Part shown: piece by piece, positions 8,394 through 15,096 of the stretch | How positions within the stretch are numbered: position 1 is the first letter of the stretch | Layout: each line of letters starts with the position of its first letter | Assembly (NCBI GenBank): GCA_000433355.1 | Contig: FR893102.1 | Span: 1 to 36,751, forward strand | Direction of reading: 5' to 3' | DNA: 36,751 bases | Origin: Alistipes sp. CAG:435 | Lineage (GTDB): Bacteria > Bacteroidota > Bacteroidia > Bacteroidales > UBA932 | Program-made: the position numbers and the translations under genes | The notes under the pieces: generated by a model | What the model was told of the DNA's origin: nothing | The model's input: the letters and a program-made list of their open reading frames with translations, nothing else | The model's database searches: none

Positions 8394-8555
8394 GAAGTTG
8401 TTTTGAATTGTTTGAAATGTTCTTTGAGGTGAAAAATTCTTCATTTTCTTCCCGCTTCTTCAGTCAGATAGCACCGCTATCTTCCTTGGAAGAAGCGGTC
8501 GAAACTGAAGTTTTTCACTCTCAAACCTTCAAACAAACAATTCAAAACAGCTTCT
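8393..8555. repeat. 162-bp palindromic (MITE-like) element, copy 2, inverted
   Basis: This is the reverse complement of 2523-2684, with a few substitutions and one mismatch in the terminal repeat (AGAAGTTG versus AGAAGCTG). It begins at the last base of the stop codon of the Gfo/Idh/MocA gene and lies between two convergent genes. The central hairpin AGATAGCACCGCTATCT is kept. It is non-coding and possibly doubles as a bidirectional terminator. Confidence 0.85.
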
Positions 8556-8660
8556 AAGCCACCTCCATCCAATCACAAAGCCAGCTTCATCCAGTCTCTG
8601 AGCTTGTCTAAATGACTGAACGCATCAGTCTTCAACAAACCCAGTGGCAGTAAAAGGAAC

Positions 8661-9653
8661 TTATTGTCCGCCGAGACGCGCGAAAAAGGTCAGGACATCC
8701 TCCCAGGTCTTGAAGGCGTCGGAGCCGAAATGGACCATCGTGCCCATAAAGTCCTCGCCGCCATTGATTTCCGGCTCCGCGTCGATCAGATAGTCAGCCA
8801 GTAGAAGATTCTTATGGTTCGTTATCGTGACACGGTTCCAGACAGGGACACCGAGGTTCTCCTCGCACCATCCAAAGACCTTCTGACACAATTCGGGATT
8901 GTTGTACGGCACCCCGGCGACAATGTGGATGTCATAGTCCGCGGCCAGCGTGGCCACAGCCTTGTGGAACCCGCTGGAGTGGTTGATGATCCTGTCGCTC
9001 AGCGAGATGAACAGCACCGGCCTCTGAACGCCATTCTGCCTGTCATCTATCCATTGGATCACCGGCAGCAGCGAATGGAGGATCGCCTCGTCGTTAAGAT
9101 AGTGCTCGCCGTCGAACCTGACCGCCTGCGGATAATGTCCGGAGAACAGATCGAATGTGTGTACCAGGGTGTCGCGCTTTCCGTAAAGCCCGAAAACCTT
9201 GTCCTGGTCCTCCGAAGCCCTTTCGAAGCAATGCGAGCTGACCTCCCGGAAATGTTCCAGAAGGGTTTTTGTGACCAGAAACGATGTCTCGCCATCCTGA
9301 CGAGGGTTATGGAACTCCTGCCGTCCCAGCCCATTGTTTTTCAGCAGCGTGTCCGCCAGCTGAAACGCCGGGTTCACAAGAATCCTGTCCACGCCGTACA
9401 GCATTTCCGCGTACATCGCCCCCATTGAGGAGCCGACAATCAGATCAGGCTTTTCGGACACGACCATATTCCTCAACAACTCCATCGCGTCGAACGGCTC
9501 CACCGGCAGATCCGGCGCCAGCACCTGAGCCCGCGGCATCAGCAGCCTCAGCGTCCTGACACTCCCGTTCTGCCCGCTGGAAGCGAACCCGTGCACATAA
9601 AGTATCTTTTTCCCGGCCATCAGCCCCGGACGGGCATATTCATAAAGTTCCAT
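8661..9653 (-). CDS. YqiA-like esterase fused to an NT5C-like (5'-nucleotidase) domain
   Basis: From the ATG at 9653 the protein has 330 residues; a GTG 24 nt further up is also in frame but less attractive. The N-terminal half (about 12-190) is a YqiA/YcfP-type alpha/beta hydrolase, with oxyanion HGFASSGQNGS, nucleophile elbow G-S-S-M-G with Ser76, an Asp in GKRDTLVHT and a His in DGEHYLND. The C-terminal half (about 205-328) resembles the cytosolic NT5C-type 5'-nucleotidase/HAD fold: RPVLFISLSDRI, then a helical region, VTITNHKNLLLADYLIDAEPE, and MGTMVHFGSDAFKTWEDVL at the end. The usual first HAD motif DxDxT/V is not intact (S-L-S-D), so this half may be non-catalytic. It is cytoplasmic. 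Convergent with the Gfo gene and divergent from the kinase at 9818. Confidence 0.7.
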   Translation of the reverse strand: MELYEYARPGLMAGKKILYVHGFASSGQNGSVRTLRLLMPRAQVLAPDLPVEPFDAMELLRNMVVSEKPDLIVGSSMGAMYAEMLYGVDRILVNPAFQLADTLLKNNGLGRQEFHNPRQDGETSFLVTKTLLEHFREVSSHCFERASEDQDKVFGLYGKRDTLVHTFDLFSGHYPQAVRFDGEHYLNDEAILHSLLPVIQWIDDRQNGVQRPVLFISLSDRIINHSSGFHKAVATLAADYDIHIVAGVPYNNPELCQKVFGWCEENLGVPVWNRVTITNHKNLLLADYLIDAEPEINGGEDFMGTMVHFGSDAFKTWEDVLTFFARLGGQ

Positions 9654-9768
9654 AATGACTAATAAAAAACCTCTCACGCACGAATGTCATTGCAAAGTCA
9701 CTTTCCGCAAGCGGTGAAGAGTTAACCGCAAAAATAACAATTTTCGTAATCAAATGATTGGCCAAGAC

Positions 9769-9799
9769 TTGAAATTCCTGATTGAAATGGTTATCTTTG
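9769..9799 (+). promoter_or_regulatory. Promoter for the NahK-like kinase gene
   Basis: TTG at 9769-9771 and TATCTTTG at 9792-9799 are spaced by 20 bp, a strong match to the Bacteroidetes consensus. Transcription would start near 9806, giving a very short leader of about 12 nt to the ATG at 9818, or 24 nt to the in-frame ATG at 9830. Confidence 0.65.
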
Positions 9800-9817
9800 A
9801 GAGATTGATATTTAAAA

Positions 9818-10969
9818 ATGACACTAACAATGACAGATCTGAAAAAAATAGTTGAACTTTTCGCCATCGAGGGCGAGGTCAAGGAGATAAAGCCTTTAGG
9901 CAACGGGCTGATCAACGACACTTACAAGGTTGTCACGGAGGGCGGCGCGCCGGATTACGTGCTGCAGAGGATCAACAACGCGATCTTTACGGACGTGGAT
10001 CTGCTCCAGAGCAACATCGAGGCCGTGACCAGACATATTCGTAAAAAATTAGAGGCCGAAGGAGCGGAGGACATCGACCGCAAGGTATTGAGGTTCATTC
10101 CGTTGAGGCCTGAAGGTGAGAAGGTTGAAGTGCTGATGAGCGAGAAGCCGAAGACATATTGCCTGGAAGACGGCAAGTTCTGGAGGGTTTCGGTGTTCAT
10201 CAATGACGCCTACACCTACGAGACCGTCAATCCGGAGTATTCAGAGTACGCCGGCGAGGCTTTCGGGGCTTTCGAGGCGATGCTTGCCGACATCCCGGAC
10301 ACGCTCGGAGAGACGATTCCGGACTTCCACAACATGGAGCTGAGGCTCAGGCAGTTGGTCGAGGCTGTCAGAGAGGACAGGGCCGGACGTCTGCATGCAG
10401 ATGACAAGACAGGAGATCAGGAACTTCACAGGATACTGGAAGACATCGACAAATACGGGATCCAGATGTGCAAGGCCGAGCAGCTGCACCGTGAGGGAAA
10501 GCTTCCTAAAAGAATATGCCACTGCGACACGAAGGTCAACAACATGATGTTCGACAAGGACGGCAAGATCCTCTGCGTCATCGATCTGGACACCGTGATG
10601 CCAAGCTATGTGTTCTCCGACTTCGGGGACTTCCTGCGCACCGCCGCCAACCCTGTGGCCGAGGATTCGCCGGAACTGGACAAGGTCGATTTCGACATGG
10701 AGATCTTCAAAGCCTTCACAAGAGGCTATCTGAAAGGGACAAAGCCGTTCCTCTCCCCGATCGAGAGGGAGAATCTGCCATACGCCGCCTGTCTGTTCCC
10801 ATTCATGCAGGCAGTAAGGTTCTTCGCCGACTACATAGGCGGCGACACCTACTACAAGATCAAGTACCCGGAGCACAACCTCGTCCGCACCCGCAACCAG
10901 ATGAAACTCTTCCACTCCGCCCTCGGCAAGGTTCCTCAGATGATGGAATTCATCACAGATTGTCATTGA
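9818..10969 (+). CDS. NahK-like N-acetylhexosamine/aminoglycoside-type phosphotransferase
   Basis: The 383-residue cytoplasmic kinase belongs to the APH/choline-kinase fold. The glycine-rich start is PLGNGLINDTYKV (about 26-38). The catalytic loop is CHCDTKVNNMMF (H-x-D-x4-N pattern), and the metal-binding motif is VIDLDTVM. The segment YVLQRINNAIFTDVDLLQSNIEAVTRHI and the C-terminal FADYIGGDTYYKI match the NahK branch, which phosphorylates N-acetylhexosamines at C1 in host-glycan use. The assignment to GlcNAc/GalNAc is by family resemblance only; no lacto-N-biose phosphorylase gene is nearby. ATG 9818 and 9830 are both possible. It has its own promoter at 9769 and is followed after 43 bp by an unrelated gene. 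Confidence 0.8.
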   Translation: MTLTMTDLKKIVELFAIEGEVKEIKPLGNGLINDTYKVVTEGGAPDYVLQRINNAIFTDVDLLQSNIEAVTRHIRKKLEAEGAEDIDRKVLRFIPLRPEGEKVEVLMSEKPKTYCLEDGKFWRVSVFINDAYTYETVNPEYSEYAGEAFGAFEAMLADIPDTLGETIPDFHNMELRLRQLVEAVREDRAGRLHADDKTGDQELHRILEDIDKYGIQMCKAEQLHREGKLPKRICHCDTKVNNMMFDKDGKILCVIDLDTVMPSYVFSDFGDFLRTAANPVAEDSPELDKVDFDMEIFKAFTRGYLKGTKPFLSPIERENLPYAACLFPFMQAVRFFADYIGGDTYYKIKYPEHNLVRTRNQMKLFHSALGKVPQMMEFITDCH

Positions 10970-11012
10970 CTTAGCTACTAAAGAGAATCCAACCCTCCGA
11001 TTAATAAGATAT

Positions 11013-12239
11013 ATGCTCGAACAGGAACTGCAACAATATCTTCTTCGCGAATATCCTCAGGAGAATGCGCGGTGCGAATGGAAAGAGTTCAAGAACTTGA
11101 AGAACTCTTTTTGTGGAGATGAGAAAGACGATGTCATCTCGTATGTCTCTGCCATCGCGAATATGGAGGGTGGACATCTTGTGATAGGTGTACAAGACAA
11201 CTCTTTGAGGATCATCGGAACCGACACTTATAATTATAATCGTCAGAAAGCGACACTGAGATTGACAGAACGCTGTGCCAATCTCTCGACAGAAGGACTT
11301 GACGTGGAAGAATTTGTCACCGATGACACTGGCAAGAAAGTATGGGTAATACATATTCCTAAGCACCGCCCCAAACTTCCTGTCTATGCCCACAATAAAG
11401 CATGGCAACGAATAGAGGATTCCTTGGTTGAGCTGACTCAAGAAAGGCTGAATGCCATTCTTGAAGAGAACAGTCCGGTTTATGACTGGTCAGCGGAGAT
11501 TGTGCCAAACGCCACGTTGAACGACCTTGACACCAAAGCATTGGAAAAGGCACGTAATGAATATAAGTCTGTTCATCCTCGTTTGGCCAAAGAAGTTGAG
11601 ACTTGGGATGATATGGAATTGCTATGCCACGCTGGTGTGGCCATAAAAAGGAAACTGACACGGGCGGCAATCTTACTCTTAGGCAAAGAGACATCCACCC
11701 ACTTGATCAGCCCTGCCGTGGCTACCATCACCTGGGTGCTTGTTGATGAGCATAACGAGAAAATTGACTACGAACATTTCTCGACACCTTTCATCCTGAC
11801 TGTCAATGAAGCTCTGTCAAAGATCAGGAATCTTAACCAGCGTATTCTGCCTGGAGGGACTTTGTTTCCTGACATCGTCAAGCAATACGATGACTATAGC
11901 ATACGCGAAGTTCTCCACAATTGTATCGCGCATCAGGACTACACAATGCAGGAGCGAATAACCATGGTAGAGGAACCCGATTCAATAACATTCGCCAATG
12001 GAGGTTTCTTTTTGCCTGGATCAGTCAAAAACGCGATTGAACAAAACGGCCCGCAGAAGTTCTACCGTAACTATGTATTATGCCAAGGTATGGTCAATTT
12101 CAATATGATAGACACCATAGGAAGAGGAATACGTAAAGTATTCACGGAACAACAGAAGCGATTCTTTCCTATGCCGGATTATCAGATTGACCAAGCAAAG
12201 AAAGAGGTGGATTTTAGTCGAACTTTAGTCGAACTTTAG
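11013..12239 (+). CDS. AlbA_2/Schlafen-type ATP-binding protein, C-terminally short
   Basis: The 408-residue protein has an N-terminal AlbA_2 (Schlafen-like) domain (about 15-130, with CEWKEFKNLKNSF, AIANMEGGHLVIGVQD and KVWVIHIPKHRPKLPVY) and a GHKL-like ATP-binding region (about 290-385: SIREVLHNCIAHQDYTMQERITMVEEPDSITFANGGFFLPG, then GRGIRKVF). Such proteins are common in Bacteroidales and are annotated as putative transcriptional regulators or as defence-related; biochemical roles are mostly unknown. Relatives usually continue for about 70-80 residues into a winged-helix tail. Here the frame stops at VDFSRTLVEL inside an 11-bp tandem repeat (12216-12245), so the tail is lost. It is not clearly in an operon. 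Whether it is functional is uncertain. Confidence 0.75.
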   Translation: MLEQELQQYLLREYPQENARCEWKEFKNLKNSFCGDEKDDVISYVSAIANMEGGHLVIGVQDNSLRIIGTDTYNYNRQKATLRLTERCANLSTEGLDVEEFVTDDTGKKVWVIHIPKHRPKLPVYAHNKAWQRIEDSLVELTQERLNAILEENSPVYDWSAEIVPNATLNDLDTKALEKARNEYKSVHPRLAKEVETWDDMELLCHAGVAIKRKLTRAAILLLGKETSTHLISPAVATITWVLVDEHNEKIDYEHFSTPFILTVNEALSKIRNLNQRILPGGTLFPDIVKQYDDYSIREVLHNCIAHQDYTMQERITMVEEPDSITFANGGFFLPGSVKNAIEQNGPQKFYRNYVLCQGMVNFNMIDTIGRGIRKVFTEQQKRFFPMPDYQIDQAKKEVDFSRTLVEL

Positions 12240-12245
12240 TCGAAA
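12216..12245. repeat. 11-bp tandem repeat at the stop codon of the AlbA/Schlafen gene
   Basis: AGTCGAACTTT is repeated at 12216-12226 and 12227-12237 and begins a third time at 12238. A further GTCGAACTTT occurs near 12342. Because the unit is not a multiple of three, a change in copy number shifts the reading frame. The stop codon TAG is made by the second/third unit junction. Loss of one unit would extend the ORF by about 20 codons. Confidence 0.7.
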
Positions 12246-12423
12246 TACAATTAGCACATTCATCAAAACGGCAGGGCAAATCTTTGATTATAAAGCGTTA
12301 GCACTCAAACCATAATTTAGTCAAACTTAACAATGTTAAGTCGAACTTTCTCTTGTAAAGGAGAATATGGAGGAACAATTTAAAATCATGATAAATATTA
12401 TACACATATAAAATTCACGCACA

Positions 12424-13590
12424 ATGAAACGCAGGGATTTTCTTAGGACGGCGGGGATGGTGACCGCCGGGAGCGGACTGCTCATCGGGACGGGGGGACT
12501 CGTCACAGGATGCGCCGGCAAGGAGAGCGGCGGTAATATTCCTAAACCATACAAAGTTGGCGGCTCGGCCAGAATGAAGCTGAGTTTCGAGCCGTATGAG
12601 CTTAAGCTGCGGCACACGTTCACCGTGGCGTCATATTCAAGAACCACCACGCCGGATGTGCAGGTGAAGATTGAATATGACGGGTTCACCGGCTATGGCG
12701 AGGCTTCGATGCCGCCGTACCTCGGACAGACCGTGGAGAGTGTCTGCAACTTCCTGGGCAAGGTCAATCTGGAGCAGTTCAGCGACCCGTTCCAGATCGA
12801 TGACATCCTGACTTATGTGGATGGGATCAACGAGGGCGACACCGCCGCGAAGGCTGCCGTGGACATCGCGCTGCACGACCTTGTGGGACAGTTGATGGGC
12901 CAGCCGTGGTACAGGATCTGGGGGCTCAACGCCGCCAAGGCTCCTAACACAACCTTCACGATCGGAATCGACACCGCCGACGTGGTGCGCGAGAAGACTA
13001 AGGAATGCGCCGAGCAGTTCAATATTCTTAAAGTCAAGGTCGGGCTCGACAATGACAAGGAGATGATCGAGACCATCCGTGAGATCACCGACCTGCCTCT
13101 CGCCGTAGACGCCAACCAAGGATGGAAAGACAAGGAGAAGGCCCTTGAGATGATCCATTGGCTTAAGGATCAAGGGGTTGTGATGGTTGAGCAGCCGATG
13201 CCGAAGGAGATGCTGGACGAGAACGCCTGGCTGACCGAGCGCAGCCCGCTCCCGACATTCGCCGACGAGGCCATCCAGCGCCTCGCTGATGTCCAGAGGG
13301 TTAAGGGAGCCTACACCGGCATCAACATCAAGCTGATGAAGTGCACCGGAATGCGCGAGGCCTGGAAGATGCTGAACTACGCCCGCGCCGAGGGGATGAA
13401 GGTGATGGTCGGTTGTATGACCGAGACTTCCTGCGCCGTGACCGCCGCCGCCCAGATCTCCCCTGCCGTGGATTTCGCCGACCTCGACGGTAACCTCCTG
13501 ATTGCCAACGACCGCTTCGAGGGAATGACCGTCGTTGACGGCAAGATCACCCTCCCTGACCGCCCTGGACTCGGACTCAAACTGTTGTAA
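12424..13590 (+). CDS. Dipeptide epimerase (L-Ala-D/L-Glu epimerase family), exported lipoprotein
   Basis: The 388-residue protein is an enolase-superfamily member of the dipeptide-epimerase branch. The N-terminus has a Tat-like MKRRDFLRTAG and a lipobox VTGC (Cys30), so it is probably exported folded and lipid-anchored. The capping domain covers about 52-175. The barrel carries the catalytic KVK (Lys203, Lys205), metal ligands in LAVDAN (Asp229), VEQP (Glu256) and ADEA (Asp281), and the second-face lysine in NIKLMK (Lys303). The late D-L-D (VDFADLDGN) resembles the dipeptide-recognition motif. The enzyme interconverts L-Ala-D-Glu and L-Ala-L-Glu, opening murein peptides to ordinary peptidases. 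The stop codon is 3 bp from the start of the transglutaminase gene, so the two form an operon for murein-peptide use. Most family members are cytoplasmic, so the lipoprotein signal is notable but known in Bacteroidetes. Confidence 0.88.
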   Translation: MKRRDFLRTAGMVTAGSGLLIGTGGLVTGCAGKESGGNIPKPYKVGGSARMKLSFEPYELKLRHTFTVASYSRTTTPDVQVKIEYDGFTGYGEASMPPYLGQTVESVCNFLGKVNLEQFSDPFQIDDILTYVDGINEGDTAAKAAVDIALHDLVGQLMGQPWYRIWGLNAAKAPNTTFTIGIDTADVVREKTKECAEQFNILKVKVGLDNDKEMIETIREITDLPLAVDANQGWKDKEKALEMIHWLKDQGVVMVEQPMPKEMLDENAWLTERSPLPTFADEAIQRLADVQRVKGAYTGINIKLMKCTGMREAWKMLNYARAEGMKVMVGCMTETSCAVTAAAQISPAVDFADLDGNLLIANDRFEGMTVVDGKITLPDRPGLGLKLL

Positions 13591-13593
13591 GTT

Positions 13594-14994
13594 ATGGCGA
13601 TGAAAAGAAAAGAGATCGTACTGTGGACGCTGGTGGCGGTCGCGCTGGCCGCGAACATCTGGCTGCCGAGGCAGATGAGGTACAAATATTCGTGGGATAA
13701 GGACTTGGCGCAAAGGCTTGCGACGGAGTTCTGCGCCACGCGGGAGGATGTCAAGGAATATATTCAGAAATATGTTCCTGATGTCACTGACGAGCAGATC
13801 GACAAGTGGACAGCTTCCGGAGAGCTGGAGGCGATGCAGATCGGGAAGCGCACGATGTACTTCACGGCGGCCGCACGCAACCTGTTCAGGATCAATCCCG
13901 AATTAGCCGCGATAAAGGCTGCGGCAGATTCAAAGGACGAGGACTTGTCCAAGAGCGGGACCTCGCTGAGCGGCCACGAAGCCATTGACGCGGTGACGAT
14001 TCCTGAGATCAAGAGGCAGGTTCTGGAGAACCTCGCCGATGGCAAGGAAAATCCTTACTTCGCCCTGCCGAAGAGAATGAAAGTGACGTTCACCCTGACC
14101 GTCCACGCCAACACCTTGCGCCCAGGCCAGACACTCCGCTGCTGGCTGCCGCTTCCTCGCCAGGATGTGGCCCGCCAGACCGACTTCAAATTCATAGAGG
14201 CCGGAGCCAACGGCGCTGCGTACCCTGTGGAGCAGCTCACATTCTCGGAACCTTCGCACCCGCACAGCAGCGTCTATATGGAGGCCAAGACCGTAAAGAA
14301 CAAACCGACCGTCTTCCACGAGATCTTTGAATATACCTCCAGCGGCGAATGGCACCCTATCGATCCGTCCAAAGTCCTGGCCTACAATGTCAATGATCCT
14401 GAATATAAGGAATATACCGCAGAACGTGAGCAGCACGTGATCTTCACGGACAGGCTCAAGGCCGCCGCAGATTCAGTCACTGCCGGCATCGAGAACCCTT
14501 ACCTTCAGGCCAAGGCGATCTACACCTGGATCGACAAGACATTCCCGTGGGCATCGGCCAGAGACTATTCCACAATTGAGAATATTCCCGAATATGTCCT
14601 GACGAACCACCACGGCGACTGCGGCCAGGTGACACTGCTGTTCATCACGATGTGCCGCTACAAAGGGATTCCAGCCAGATGGCAGAGCGGTCTGATGATG
14701 CACCCAGGCGCCGGCAACCTCCACGACTGGGGTGAGGTCTATTTCGAAGGCTTTGGCTGGGTTCCGGTTGACCAGAGTTTCGGAATAACCTCCTACGGCG
14801 GCGATTTCTTCCTCGGCGGCATCGAGCCATACAGAATGGTGATCAACTCCGATTTCGGCGGCAATCTCGATCCCGAGAAGAAATATCCTCGCAGCGATAC
14901 CGTTGATTTCCAGCGCGGCGAGGTCGAATGGGACAAAGGCAACCTCTACTTCACGCAGTGGGACTACGATTTCAAGATTGAGTATCTGGACTAA
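13594..14994 (+). CDS. Transglutaminase-like cysteine peptidase, membrane-anchored/exported
   Basis: The 466-residue protein begins with a signal anchor (about residues 6-24, EIVLWTLVAVALAANIWLP), followed by a helical region and a beta-rich domain (about 155-270). A transglutaminase-like core spans about 300-425. The catalytic Cys is in HHGDCGQVTLLF, the His in NLHDWGEVYF and the Asp in WVPVDQSFG, all in the proper order. In bacteria this fold usually acts as a cysteine peptidase or amidase rather than as a cross-linker. It sits 3 bp after the dipeptide epimerase, so a periplasmic role in trimming murein-derived peptides is a reasonable inference. A rho-independent terminator follows 27 bp after the stop. 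Confidence 0.85.
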   Translation: MAMKRKEIVLWTLVAVALAANIWLPRQMRYKYSWDKDLAQRLATEFCATREDVKEYIQKYVPDVTDEQIDKWTASGELEAMQIGKRTMYFTAAARNLFRINPELAAIKAAADSKDEDLSKSGTSLSGHEAIDAVTIPEIKRQVLENLADGKENPYFALPKRMKVTFTLTVHANTLRPGQTLRCWLPLPRQDVARQTDFKFIEAGANGAAYPVEQLTFSEPSHPHSSVYMEAKTVKNKPTVFHEIFEYTSSGEWHPIDPSKVLAYNVNDPEYKEYTAEREQHVIFTDRLKAAADSVTAGIENPYLQAKAIYTWIDKTFPWASARDYSTIENIPEYVLTNHHGDCGQVTLLFITMCRYKGIPARWQSGLMMHPGAGNLHDWGEVYFEGFGWVPVDQSFGITSYGGDFFLGGIEPYRMVINSDFGGNLDPEKKYPRSDTVDFQRGEVEWDKGNLYFTQWDYDFKIEYLD

Positions 14995-15020
14995 GGAACA
15001 GTTTTCCTGTATTACATAAG

Positions 15021-15058
15021 AGAGTGACCCCGAAAGAGGTTTCCGGGTCACTCTTTTC
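15021..15058 (+). terminator. Rho-independent terminator of the epimerase-transglutaminase operon
   Basis: The stem AGAGTGACCC (15021-15030) pairs perfectly with GGGTCACTCT (15045-15054) across a 14-nt loop and is followed by TTTCT. It lies between the end of the plus-strand operon and the end of the convergent WYL-protein gene. Confidence 0.8.
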
Positions 15059-15096
15059 TCATATTCATATCTGTCGAACCTTAGTGAATTTTCACT

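Noticed and set aside
9654..9677. Longer start (GTG at 9677) for the esterase-NT5C fusion
   Set aside because: The ATG at 9653 begins right before the expected domain start, and the extra eight residues look like translated leader. GTG remains possible.
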